In this document: positions 26,571 through 38,500 of the stretch, one piece after another
How the letters are laid out: each line of letters begins with the position of its first letter
Position numbering within the stretch: the first letter of the stretch is position 1
The notes under the pieces: model-generated
Database searches by the model: none
What the model saw: only the letters and a program-made list of their open reading frames with translations
What the model was told of the DNA's origin: nothing
Source: Chondrilla cf. caribensis
Lineage: Eukaryota; Porifera; Demospongiae; Chondrillida; Chondrillidae
Length of the DNA: 57,453 bases
NCBI GenBank assembly: GCA_964020155.1
Contig: OZ026550.1
Span: forward strand, 6,016,590-6,074,042
Reading direction: 5' to 3'
Program-made: the position numbers and the translations under genes

Positions 26571-28804
26571 ATGAACCGGACAGAGGAAGAGGAGCAGTCG
26601 AACCCTCTCCCTCCTTGGACCGCCTGTCGAGCAGTGCACACGTTTGAAGGTGAAATTCCAATTTAGAGCGTTGTATTAGGCTGGTTGAAGGGAATATATC
26701 GTTCTTTAGGTATCAGCCCTACGTGGGATCTTGTCATTTCTTTCTTGTAGGTGTGTATAAGCAGGACCTTCCCTTTAGGGAGGGAGACATCATTACAATA
26801 ATCGAGCCTTGTAACCGTCTGTTCTGGTATTACGCCAAAGACGAGAGAGGAAACAAGGGAGTCGTCCCGGTAACTCATATAGAAGTACTCGACTCTGTGC
26901 GAACCAGACCACCCACACCACCTCGAACACATCCCAGCGTTCCAGTTGGTCATCCAGGTGGTCCAGTTGGCGGTCCAGGTGGTCCATTTGGTCATCCAGG
27001 CGGTCCAGTTGGTCATCCAGGTGGTCCATTTGGTCATCCAGGTGGTCCATTTGGTCATCCAGGTGGTCCATTTGGTCATCCAGGCAGTCCATTTCATCAT
27101 CCAGGTGGTCCAGTTGGTCATCCAGGCGGTCCAGTTGGTCCTCCAGGTGGTCCAGTTGGTCCTCCAGTTGGTCCATTTGGTCATCCATTTATGCCTCCCT
27201 TTGCCCATCCACCTCATGTAACTCCGCCAACTGATGACGATAATGATCCCAGTGATGGTAGCCTGGGAGAGCGTCCACCCCATCCCATCCCTCTCAACTG
27301 CCCTGAGCCTATTACCAGCGTTCATACTGACCACCACCCACTACCAAAGTACAAAGATATGGCTACATTTTTAACAAAGTCAGGATGGTATAATCCTAAC
27401 ATTGACGATGTGAGTTGCAGATATCTGCTCATTTGTCAACTAGCAGTGTATTCTTGACATGTGTTCTTATGTACTTGGCAAAAGGTACTAATGTCCAAGA
27501 CCACTTTTACCAATATTGACTCGCTCCAAAAACTGAAGATTGGTGTCTATATATTTATTCATAAGACTGTCCCTGGACTCAGGTATGTACATTTGCTGGT
27601 TAATAGTACAGTTCTATCATTGTCAACAACCTCCTTCCAGATTTGTGGGCAAGTCATCTGATTTATATCACGAGTTGCATCGTCTGTTTGATACTCTGTA
27701 TGCCAAGCCTCTAGACCAGCTGAACCCCATCGAGGTATGACTGAGGTCTGCATACCACTGGCCTGGTTGGGTCATGTCTACTGTTTATCCTGCCTGGTTG
27801 GGTCATGTCTACTGTTTATCCTGCCTGGTTGGGTCATGTCTACTGTTTATCCTGCCTGGTTGGGTCATGTCTACTGTTTATCCTGCCTGGTTGGGTCATG
27901 TCTACTGTTTATCCTGCCTGGTTGGGTCATGTCTACTGTTTATCCTGCCTGGTTGGGTCATGTCTACTGTTTATCCTGCCTGGTTGGGTCATGTCTACTG
28001 TTTATCCTGCCTGGTTGGGTCATGTCTACTGTTTATCCTGCCTGGTTGGGTCATGTCTACTGTTTATCCTGCCTGGTTGGGTCATGTCTACTGTTTATCC
28101 TGCCTGGTTGGGTCATGTCTACTGTTTATCCTGCCTGGTTGGGTCATGTCTACTGTTTATCCTGCCTGGTTGGGTCATGTCTACTGTTTATCCTGCCTGG
28201 TTGGGTCATGTCTACTGTTTATCCTGCCTGGTTGGGTCATGTCTACTGTTTATCCTGCCTGGTTGGGTCATGTCTACTGTTTATCCTGCCTGGTTGGGTC
28301 ATGTCTACTGTTTATCCTGCCTGGTTGGGTCATGTCTACTGTTTATCCTGCCTGGTTGGGTCATGTCTACTGTTTATCCGGCCTGGTTGGGTCATGTCTA
28401 CTGTTTATCCTGCCTGGTTGGGTCATGTCTACTGTTTATTCTGCTTGGTTGGGTCATGTCTACTGTTTATCCTGCCTGGTTGGGTCATGTCTACTGTTTA
28501 TCCTGCCTGGTTGGGTCATGTCTACTGTTTATCCTGCCTGGTTGGGTCATGTCTACTGTTTATCCTCTAGATCCAGCTCCGATTCCATCACCCAGATGCC
28601 AGTGAATGGCACTTGAGAGTGTATCGGTGCCGAATGGATGACTTGGAAACTCAAATGGATGCCAAAATTCTGGAGTATGAGACCCTCAGACCGAAGGGAC
28701 TCAACGAGGAGCTTAGTTTTGCTGGTAAACAGTCATGGGAGAAATTCTGTTCATGGTATCTGACCTGGAAGAAGAACAAGGAACGTTCTTTAGCAGCGTC
28801 ATGA
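26571..28804 (+). CDS. SH3 protein with Gly/Pro repeat and GIY-YIG-like C-terminal domain, 5 exons
   Basis: Exons 26571-26649, 26751-27409, 27485-27582, 27641-27734 and 28571-28804 join in frame to 387 aa. Residues 18-76 are an SH3 domain (ACRAVHTFEGVYKQDLPF, REGDIITI, WYYAKDERGNKGVVPVTHIE). A PPTPPR motif follows, then a low-complexity run of G-H-P-G-G-P-F/V heptads (about 87-160), a linker with PLPKYKDMATFLTKSGWYNP, and a C-terminal domain of about 140 aa. That domain has GVYIF (G266-Y268), then FVGKSSDLYHEL (F280-G282) eleven residues later, and finally ILEYETLRPKGLNEEL. This order and spacing resemble GIY-YIG nucleases (GIY, YIG, late Glu and Asn). The usual catalytic Arg after YIG is Glu290, with R293 nearby, so activity is doubtful. 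I do not recognise an ortholog. AATAAA lies at 28943. It is the last gene before the subtelomere. Confidence 0.8.
26936..27193 (+). repeat. Coding 21-bp minisatellite (GHPGGPx heptads)
   Basis: About twelve copies of a 21-bp unit (core GGTCATCCAGGTGGTCCATT) lie inside exon 2 of the SH3/GIY-YIG-like gene and encode Gly-His-Pro-Gly-Gly-Pro-Phe/Val. The antisense frame is also open (DHLDDQM repeats), which is a shadow. Confidence 0.93.
27756..28568 (+). repeat. 31-bp minisatellite, ~26 copies, ending at the acceptor of exon 5
   Basis: The core is CCTGGTTGGGTCATGTCTAC then TGTTTATCCTG. Copies are almost identical over 800 bp (variants near 28379 and 28440-28444). The last copy runs directly into CTCTAG before the exon at 28571. 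The unit has no stop in any plus frame over three copies (93 bp), so all three frames look like 270-280-aa proteins; none is real. Confidence 0.97.
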
Positions 28805-29040
28805 TAGTAGGCTTTTTTGATTTTGACTGTGTTTTATGCTTAACATCACTGTTACAGTATGTACCAAATACCAGCGGGTATATTGGATTTGTACAAGATG
28901 GCATGTTGCATGGAGTGGATATAATCATAATAATAATAGTGTAATAAACACACATCCCTGATGGTATTTGGTGTCGGACTTGACTGAAGAAGAATGAAAA
29001 GATGCCAATGAGAATAGAGCCTTGAAGTATGATAATAGTC
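28805..29040. other. 3' region of the SH3/GIY-YIG-like gene
   Basis: It contains AATAAA at 28943. No further gene is seen. Single-copy sequence ends near 29041, where the first subtelomeric duplicon begins. Confidence 0.6.
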
Positions 29041-30545
29041 GGATTTGTAATTAATAAAAAAGTCACCCACTCAGGGTCAAAGACACCTATATATGTAGAG
29101 CTTTACAGGGACTTTCCACAGATACTGTGTACTTGTGTCATTCCACGAATGCAGAAGACACTATTCTAGCTGGGAGGTCAGCCGCGAGTCCCAAAGCTCC
29201 CCCCTACGGTTCTTTGTAGAGAGTATGCGACTGACCACCAGGAAGTGAGCTATTTTTTTTTCAGAGAAAAAAACCGTCCTTTTGAGGATTCGAACCCGCG
29301 ACCTGGAGCCTAGAGACGTGTCACCTGACCACCCCGCCACCGTGACTTATCTATTTTATTATTATTATCTGCGCTATTTAAAGTTGCCCTCAATGTTCAA
29401 TTCGGAGAATAGGCCACCCACAGGCACTCGAATCACTTGATCGTCTCTAATAGGTTCAAAAGAACCTTCGGTGAAGATTTAAAGCTCGTTGAAGTCTTTG
29501 CGCTCAAATTCTAGCCCAAATCCTAATTGTCGGCGTTTTGAAACCGGCCATTTTGTTCGCACAATGTAAATAATATAAATTCACTGTAGTAATTACGCGT
29601 AGGAATGCATATTATATGATGTTGCAGTATTTCCTAAATTCGAATATACTCGAAGATGGTGGAGCTACGTAGTTCGTAGCTACGGCAAGGGAGCTTTACA
29701 AAGTCTTCAGTTTTTAATACTATAAAACCCGAGGGTATGTAAAGTTTTCCTACATTCCAGACTGTATGTGTATTATTGCTTTCCTGTGATAGAAACTTCG
29801 TCGGAGAATGCGCGAACACTGTAAGGGACATAGCAGTATTCCTCTGCAAAGAGAAGATATTACCAAATTGCATCTTCGAGGTGTGGTTGTGTAGGGTATG
29901 GGTTGAGGTATATTAACTGATAGAATATGTTCACTTGCTTTGTGTTCAGTTTTGAAGTAGTGAAGATCATTCATGACAAGATACTGGACATGACTGGTAG
30001 TAACCAGTGAGTGCATCATTATGTGATCCACTGTGATTATCATACTCAAGTATTACATCTGCTCTCAGAGTACCACTTGTTCTAGTGGTAAACAAGACAG
30101 ACCTCCACATGCAAAATTAATAGTTCTGTGTAGCACTGCAAACACACACATCAAAATAGAACTATTGCCAGTACCTGTTTTACAATAATCTATTATCACA
30201 ATGTCAACACAATAAGTTATATTATGTATACCAAATCTAGCACACCGCATTATGCTACAATGGGTCAGGTATTTAGGTACGTATCTCGTCGACCGGCACA
30301 TGCCATTTTGTATTTCCCACCGGTGTCATAGGTGTCAGTGACCCCCCCTTTCCCTCTGACACCAGCATGGCCATCTTTTCAGGAAGTTTGAGAAATACGA
30401 ATGCACAGACACACTCCTTGACCTAGTACAGTCCTTCTGATAACAAAAAGATGCATTTTGATGTCGACCAAAAATTCTCCCCACTGCCCATATGCCACAT
30501 ATAATAAAATGTATGTTCTTTTGTATGTTTATAAGTGTGTGTGGA
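29041..30545 (+). repeat. Subtelomeric duplicon, copy A
   Basis: About 1.5 kb is repeated almost unchanged at 36,571 and 41,983. It begins GGATTTGTAATTAATAAAAA, carries a tRNA-derived SINE, an AT-rich middle and a CACCGGTGTCATAGGTGTCA segment, and ends TTTATAAGTGTGTGTGG at the start of the 187-bp array. The 78-99-codon minus-strand frames conserved between copies have no recognisable domain. Confidence 0.95.
29066..29346 (-). mobile_element. tRNA-derived SINE, copy 1
   Basis: On the minus strand a pol III promoter is visible: an A-box-like TGGCGGGGTGG (29339-29329) and a perfect B box GGTTCGAATCC (29296-29286), with 3' body sequence down to TGACCCTGAGTGGGT near 29066. The acceptor stem does not pair, so it is not a functional tRNA. 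Confidence 0.72.
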
Positions 30546-33074
30546 GGGGGCGTGTCAACTTGATATTTTAGACAGACCTAGCTGGGGACGTGTGCTAACT
30601 TCTGAAACAATTCCCATCTCAATAGGTGACCCGTAACCCCAGCTACATTGGAAGGTGCTTAATATTTTTTCAATGTATGGGAGAGTATAGGAGAGAAAAC
30701 GCTAAGCACCTTTTTGCATAGCTCATTGGGGAGGGGGCGTGTCAAGTTGATATTTCAGACAGACCTAGCTGGGGACGTGTGCTAACTTCTGAAACAATTC
30801 CCATCTCAATAGGTGACCCGTAACCCCAGCTACATTGGAAGGTGCTTAATATTTTTTCAATGTATGGGAGAGTATAGGAGAGAAAACGCTAAGCACCTTT
30901 TTGCATAGCTGATGGGAGAAGGGGCGTGTCAAGTTGATATTTCAGACAGACCTAGCTGGGGATGTGAGCTAACTTCTGAAACAATTCCCATCTCAATAGG
31001 TGACCCATAACCCCAGCTACATTGGAAGGTGCTTAATATTTTTTCAATGTATGGGAGAGTATAGGAGAGAAAATGCTAAGCACCTTTTTGCATAGCTCAT
31101 TGGGGAGGGGGCGTGTCAAGTTGATATTTTAGACAGACCTAGCAGGGGACGTGAGCTAACTTCTGAAACAATTCCCATCTCAATAGGTGACCCATAACCC
31201 CAGCTACATTGGAAGGTGCTTAATATTTTTTCAATGTATGGGAGAGTATAGGAGAGAAAACGCTAAGCACCTTTTTGCATAGCTGATGGGAGAAGGGGCG
31301 TGTCAACTTGATATTTTAGACAGACCTAGCTGAGGACGTGAGCTAACTTCTGAAACAATTCTCATCTCAATAGATGACCCATAACCCCAGCTACATTGGA
31401 AGGTGCTTAATATTTTTTCAATGTATGGGAGAGTATAGGAGAGAAAACGCTAAGCACCTTTTTGCATAGCTGATGGGAGAAGGGGCGTGTCAACTTGATA
31501 TTTTAGACAGACCTAGCTGAGGACGTGAGCTAACTTCTGAAACAATTCCCATCTCAATAGGTGACCCGTAACCCCAGCTACATTGGAAGGTGCTTAATAT
31601 TTTTTCCATGTATGGGAGAGTATACGAGAGAAAATGCTAAGCACCTTTTTGCATAGCTCATGGGAGAAGGGGCGTGACAACTTAATATTTTCAGGAGACC
31701 TAGCTGGGGATGTGAGCTAACTTCTACAACAATTCCCATCTCAATAGGTGACCCTTAACCCCAGCTACATTGGAAGGTGCTTTAAATATGCAATGTATGG
31801 GAGAGTATAGGAGAGAAAACGCTAAGCACCTTTTTGCATAGCTCATGGGGGAGGGGACGTGTCAACTTAATATTTTAGACAGACCTAGGTGGGGATGTGT
31901 GCAAACCTCTAAAACAATTCCCATCTCAATAGGTGACCCTTAACCCCAGTTACATTGGAAGGTGCTTTAAATATGCAATGTATGGGAGAGTATAGGAGAG
32001 AAAACGCTAAGCACCTTTTTGCATAGCTCATGGGGGAGGGGACGTGTCAACTTAATATTTTAGACAGACCTAGGTGGGAATGTGTGCAAACCTCTAAAAC
32101 AATTCCCATCTCAATAGGTGACCCTTAACCCCAGCTACATTGGAAGGTGCTTTAAATATGCAATGTATGGGAGAGTATAGGAGAGAAAACGCTAAGCACC
32201 TTTTTGCATAGCTCATGGGGGAGGGGACGTGTCAACTTAATATTTTAGACAGACCTAGGTGGGGATGTGTGTAAACCTCTAAAACAATTCCCATCTCAAT
32301 AGGTGACCCGTAACCCCAGCTACATTGGAAGGTGCTTAATATTTTTTCAATGTATGGGAGAGTATAGGAGAGAAAACGCTAAGCACCTTTTTGCATAGCT
32401 CATTGGGGAGGGGGCGTGTCAAGTTGATATTTTAGACCAAAAATTCTCCCCACTGCCCATATGCCACATATAATAAAATGTATGTTCTTTTGTATGTTTA
32501 TAAGTGTGTGTGGAGGGGGCGTGTCAACTTGATATTTTAGACAGACCTAGCTGGGGACGTGTGCTAACTTCTGAAACAATTCCCATCTCAATAGGTGACC
32601 CGTAACCCCAGCTACATTGGAAGGTGCTTAATATTTTTTCAATGTATGGGAGAGTATAGGAGAGAAAACGCTAAGCACCTTTTTGCATAGCTCATTGGGG
32701 AGGGGGCGTGTCAACTTGATATTTCAGACAGACCTAGCTGGGGACGTGTGCTAACTTCTGAAACAATTCCCATCTCAATAGGTGACCCGTAATCCCAGCT
32801 ACATTGGAAGGTGCTTAATATTTTTTCAATGTATGGGAGAGTATAGGAGAGAAAACGCTAAGCACCTTTTTGCATAGCTCATTGGGGAGGGGGCGTGTCA
32901 AGTTGATATTTTAGACAGACCTAGCTGGGGATGTGAGCTAACTTCTGAAACAATTCCCATCTCAATAGGTGACCCATAACCCCAGCTACATTGGAAGGTG
33001 CTTAATATTTTATCAATGTATGGGAGAGTATAGGAGAGATAACGTTAAGCACCTTTTTGCATAGCTCATTGGGG
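30546..33074 (+). repeat. 187-bp satellite array 1 (~13 units)
   Basis: Anchor GGCGTGTCAA recurs at 187-bp spacing (30551, 30738, 30925, 31112 and on). The unit contains inverted arms AAGGTGCTTA and TAAGCACCTT about 45 bp apart. Units near 31,660-32,330 form a subfamily with CTTTAAATATGCAATG. The duplicon end sequence recurs inside the array at 32,436. Confidence 0.97.
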
Positions 33075-35480
33075 AAAAAAAATGTCAATTTTTTGAGTTG
33101 TCACCACGGCCTCTCCTGTGTGCATGTAATGCATCATAGCTCAAATCGGAATGCGCAGACACGCTCCTGGACCTAGTAGCTACCTTTTGATTGCAAAAAG
33201 ATGCATTTTGATGTCGACCAAAATTTCCCCCTATTGCCAATGTATATACTTTGTATGTAGATTCATATATAAGTGTATTACGCCTTGGGTGATCACCTAA
33301 GCAATTTGAGATTTCTTTGCTGGTCACCAAGGGCTACCTAGTGTCCATCCCTAACTCACCAACACAATTTGGTAAGCATTCTGATTGTCCTGAGTGCGCT
33401 ATAAGCCTCGTGGTGACAACTCAAAAAAATGTCAATTTTTTGATGTTGTCACCACAGCCTCTACTGTGTACACGTGATGCATCATAGGTCAAATCCGAAT
33501 GCACAGACACACTCCTGGACCTGGTAGCTACCTTCTGATAGCAAAAAGTTTCATTTTGATGTCGACCAAAATTTCCCCCTATTGCCAATGTATATACTTT
33601 GTATGTAGATTCATATATAAGTTTATTACGCCTTGGGTGATCACCTAAGCAATTTGAGATTTCTTTGCTGGTCACCATGGGCTACCTAGTGTCCATGCCT
33701 AACTCACCAACACAATTTGGTAAGCATTCTGATTGTCCTGAGTGCGCTATAAGCCTCGTGGTGACAAGCCCAAAAAATGTCAATTTTTGGTCTTGTCACC
33801 CCGGCCTCTACTGTGTACACGTGATGCATCATAGCTGAAATCCGAATGCACGGACACACTCCTGGACCTGGTAGCTACCTTCTGATAGCAAAAAGTTTCA
33901 TTTTGATGTCGACCAAAATTTCCCCCTATTGCCAATGTATATACTTTGTATGTAGATTCATATATAAGTGTATTACGCCTTGGGTGATCACCTAAGCAAT
34001 TTGAGATTTCTTTGCTGGTCACCAAGGGCTACCTAGTGTCCATGCCTAACTCACCAACACAATTTGGTAAGCATTCTGATTGTCCTGAGTGCGCTATAAG
34101 CCTCGTGGTGACAAGCCCAAAAAATGTCAATTTTTGGTCTTGTCACCACGGCCTCTCCTGTGTACACGTGGTGCATCATAGCTCAAATCCTAATGCACAG
34201 ACACACTCCTGGACCTGGTAGCTACCTTCTGATAGCAAAAAGTTGCATTTTGATGTCGACCAAAATTTCCCCCTATTGCCAATGTATATACTTTGTATGT
34301 AGATTCATATATAAGTGTATTACGCCTTGGGTGATCACCTAAGCAATTTGAGATTAATTTGTTGGTCACCATGGTCTACCTAGTGTCCATGCCTAACTCA
34401 CCAACACAATTTGGTAAGCATTCTGATTGTCCTGAGTGCACTATAAGCCTCGTGGTGACAAGCCAAAAAAATGTCAATTTTTGGTCTTGTCACCACGGCC
34501 TCTCCTGTGTGCACGTGGTGCATCATAGCTGAAATCCGAATGCACAGTCACACTCCTGGACCTGGTAGCTACCTTCTGATAGCAAAAAGTTTCATTTTGA
34601 TGTCGACCAAAATTTCCCCCTATTGCCAATGTATATACTTTGTATGTAGATTCATATATAAGTGTAATACACCTTGTGGTGATCACCTGAGCAATTTGAG
34701 ATTTCTTTGCTGGTCACCATGGGCTACCTAGTGTCCATGCCAAACTCACCAACACAATTTGGTAAGCATTCTGATTGTCCTGAGTGCGCTATAAGCCTCG
34801 TGGTGACAAGCCAAAAAGATGTCAATTTTTGGTCTTGTCACCACGGCCTCTCCTGTGTGCACGTGATGCATCATAGGTCAAATCCGAATGCACAGTCACA
34901 CTCCTGGACCTGGTAGCTACCTTCTGATAGCAAAAAGTTTCATTTTGATGTCGACCAAAATTTCCCCCTATTGCCAATGTATATACTTTGTATGTAGATT
35001 CATATATAAGTGTAATACACCTTGTGGTGATCACCTAAGCAATTTGAGATTTCTTTGCTGGTCACCAAGGGCTACCTAGTGTCCATCCCTAACTCACCAA
35101 CACAATTTGGTAAGCATTCTGATTGTCCTGAGTGCGCTATAACCTCGTGGTGACAACTCAAAAAAATGTCAATTTTTGGTCTTGTCACCACGGCCTCTCC
35201 TGTGTGCACGTGATGCATCATAGGTCAAATCCGAATGCACAGACACACTCCTGGACCTGGTAGCTACCTTCTGATAGCAAAAAAGATGCATTTGATGTCG
35301 ACCAAAATTTTTCCCCTATTGCCAATGTATATACTTTGTATGTAGATTCATGTATGCGTGTAATACGCCTTGTGGTGATCACTTAAGCAATTTGAGATTT
35401 CATTTCTGGTCACCAAGGGCTACCCAGTGTCCATGCCAAACTCATCAACACAATTTCGTAAGCATTCTGATTGTCCTGAG
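33075..35480 (+). repeat. ~347-bp satellite array 1 (~7 units)
   Basis: Units of about 347 bp run in direct orientation. Each contains GGTCACCAAGGGCTACCTAG, GCTATAAGCCTCGTGGTGAC, a hairpin, and GATGTCGACCAAAATTTCCC. The repeated 65-85-codon frames on both strands are satellite artefacts. Confidence 0.97.
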
Positions 35481-35498
35481 TGCGCTCAACAGATGTTC

Positions 35499-35566
<68 letters not shown>

Positions 35567-36185
35567 CAAATGGCACATTCATAGACTGAGTAGAGAACAG
35601 GATAGGAAATGTGATGCCACTTAATCAAAATGAGAAATTTCTTAGTTACAAAATAACCATCTTTTTGTCCACCGTGTCAACTGCTGATTCTTCTGATCTG
35701 CTTCTATGCTCTATAGCATCTCTAAACTCAGGTTGCATACGGAGTAAGGTACAAAATGTGTTCAAGTATAGAGTGACTTTATGCATTTCTATGCAGTTCT
35801 TTCCCTGGTCCATGGTGCATTCGTTTGTGTGTATTCTAGTCAGTATAAGATGCTAAATGTGAAGTTTTTCTCTGATCCTTAATGGTGTTGCATTGTGCAG
35901 ATTGTTCAGAATGTATGAGCTCTATTTGATGTTTTTAATTTGAATAACTGTTTTATTTGTTAGGGAGAGAAAGCGTTTTGTAAGTGAAAATGATGGAGGA
36001 CGAAATAAGGAGCGAGAAGACTAAAAGACACTGTGTGATTGTATTAGGAACTACAATTCTGACATTATTCAATTATCTTAGTAAAGCTTGTATTAGGGAG
36101 ATATTCACTACAATAATAATGTATGCAGTCTACCACGGCGGTTAGAAATTAGGCAATTGAAATAAATGTGCTGTGTGTGAGTGTG

Positions 36186-36224
<39 letters not shown>

Positions 36225-36570
36225 TGTCTCTGTGTGTATTGTATGCATGTGTGTGCATGCATGTGACACATTATTCACCATGGATGTGATTTATTGTTTG
36301 TTTATTTGTGTTTTGCTATAAGATAAGTATGCAGGATGTCAAGGAATACTTCATAGATGATTTGTAGAAGAGTGATTGGCAGTTGATGATACATAGATGT
36401 AGACCTGAAGAAACAGTTTCACTTTGAATTCTTAATACTCATTAATATTATATACTTGTCATAATCTGTTCTATTGTTCAAGTATTATTAAGTTTAAGTA
36501 TTATGATCATCACATCAAAATTAACAAAATAGACGCAATAAATAAAAATAAATGCAGTTAACAAAAAGGA
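35481..36570. other. Single-copy spacer with (GT)n tracts
   Basis: No gene is recognised. (GT)n tracts lie at 35503-35563 and about 36185-36222. The 347-bp array stops just before its hairpin (after GAGTGCGCT) and the next duplicon starts at about 36571. Confidence 0.6.
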
Positions 36571-36851
36571 CACCCACTCAGGGTCAAAGACACCTATATA
36601 TGTAGAGCTTTACAGGGACTTTCCACAGATACTGTGTATTTGCGTCATTCCACAAATGCAGAAGACACTATTCTAGCTGGGAGGTCAGCCGCGAGTCCCA
36701 AAGCTCCCCCCTACGGTTCTTTGTAGAGAGTATGCGACTGACCACCAGGAAGTGAGCTATTTTTTTTCAGAGAAAAAAACCGTCCTCTTGAGGATTCGAA
36801 CCCGCGACCTGGAGCCTAGAGTCGTGTCACCTGACCACCCCGCCACCGTGA
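36571..36851 (-). mobile_element. tRNA-derived SINE, copy 2
   Basis: Same pol III A and B box arrangement on the minus strand (B box at 36792-36802). It differs from copy 1 by a few substitutions. Confidence 0.72.
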
Positions 36852-38049
36852 CCTATCTATTTTATTATTATTATCTGCGCTATTTAAAGTTGCCCTCAAT
36901 TTTCAATTCGGAGAATAGGCCACCCAAAGGCACTCGAATCACTTGATCGTCTCTAGTAGGTTTAGAAGAACCTTCGGTGAAGATTTAAAGTTCGTTGAAG
37001 TCTTTGCGCTCAAATTCTAGCCCAAATCCTAATTGTCGGCGTTTTGAAACCGGCCATTTTGTTCGCACTATATAAATAATATAAATTCACTGTAGTAATT
37101 ACGCGTAGGAATGCATATTATATGATGTTGCAGTATTTCCTAAATTCGAATATACTCGAAGATGGTGGAGCTACGTAGCTCGTAGCTACGGCAAAGGAGC
37201 TTTACAAAGTCTTCTGTTTCATACTATAAAACCCGAGGGTATGTAAAGTTTTCCTACATTCCAGACTGTATGTGTATTATTGCTTTCCTGTGATAGAAAC
37301 TTCGTCGGAGAATGCGCGAACACTGTAAGGGACATAGCAGTATTCCTCTGCAAAGAGAAGATATTACCAAATTGCATCTTCGAGGTGTGGTTGTGTAGGG
37401 TATGGGTTGAGGTATATTAACTGATAGAATATGTTCACTTGCTTTGTGTTCAGTTTTGAAGTAGTGAAGATCATTCATGACAAGATACTGGACATGACTG
37501 GTAGTAACCAGTGAGTACATCATTATGTGATCCACTGTGATTATCGTACTCAAGTATTACATCTGCTCTCAGAGTACCACTTGTTCTAGTGGTAAACAAG
37601 ACAGACCTCCACATGCAAAATTAATAGTTCTGTGTAGCACTGCAAACACACACATCAAAATAGAACTATTGCCAGTACCTGTTTTACAATAATCTATTAT
37701 CACAATGTCAACACAATAAGTTATATTATGTATACCAAATCTAGCACACCGCATTATACTACAATGGGTCAGGTATTTAGGTACGTATCTCGTCGACCGG
37801 CACATGCCATTTTGTATTTCCCACCGGTGTCATAGGTGTCAGTGACCCCCCTTTCCCTCTGACACCAGCATGGCCATCTTTTCAGGAAGTTTGAGAAATA
37901 CGAATGCACAGACACACTCCTTGACCTAGTACAGTTCTTCTGATAACAAAAAGATGCATTTTGATGTCGACCAAAAATTCTCCCCACTGCCCATATGCCA
38001 CATATAATAAAATGTATGTTCTTTTGTATGTTTATAAGTGTGTGTGGAG
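36571..38049 (+). repeat. Subtelomeric duplicon, copy B
   Basis: Second copy of the duplicon with the SINE. It lacks the left GGATTTGTAATTAATAAA part shared by copies A and C, so its left border is different. It runs into a short 187-bp array at its right end. Confidence 0.95.
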
Positions 38050-38500
38050 GGGGCGTGTCAACTTGATATTTTAGACAGACCTAGCTGGGGACGTGTGCTA
38101 ACTTCTGAAACAATTCCCATCTCAATAGGTGACCCGTAACCCCAGCTACATTGGAAGGTGCTTAATATTTTTTCAATGTATGGGAGAGTATAGGAGAGAA
38201 AACGCTAAGCACCTTTTTGCATAGCTCATAGGCGAGGGGGCGTGTCAACTTGATATTTTAGACAGACCTAGCTGGGGACGTGAGCTAACTTCTGAAACAA
38301 TTCCCATCTCAATAGGTGACCCATAACCCCAGCTACATTGGAAGGTGCTTAATATTTTATCAATGTATTGGAGAGTATAGGAGAGATAACGTTAAGCACC
38401 TTTTTGCATAGCTCATAGGGGAGGGGGCGTGTCACCTTGATATTTCAGACAGACCTAGCTGGGGACGTGAGCTAACTTCTGAAACAATTTGCATAGCTCA
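38050..38500 (+). repeat. 187-bp satellite array 2 (~2.5 units)
   Basis: Two full units and a partial unit follow duplicon B. The last is cut after GAAACAATTTGCATAGCTCA and joined to the 347-bp satellite. Confidence 0.93.

Noticed and set aside
26663..27337. Minus-strand frames with DHLDDQM or TWMTKW repeats
   Set aside because: Shadows of the coding GHPGGPx minisatellite on the plus strand.
27461..27740. Alternative frames over exons 3 and 4 of the SH3/GIY-YIG-like gene
   Set aside because: Only the chosen frame gives consistent intron phases (0, 2, 0) and the GVY/FVG motif spacing.
27737..28616. Three overlapping 266-280-codon frames rich in WLGHVYCLSCLVGS
   Set aside because: A 31-bp intronic minisatellite that happens to be open in all three frames; the flanking exons join in phase without it.
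29284..29346. A true tRNA gene on the minus strand
   Set aside because: A and B boxes are good, but the acceptor stem does not pair and SINE body sequence follows; repeated in all duplicons.
29750..30049. 99-codon minus-strand frame conserved in all three duplicons
   Set aside because: Conservation is explained by recent duplication. No domain, and the third copy is frame-shifted (split into different frames at 42654-42989).
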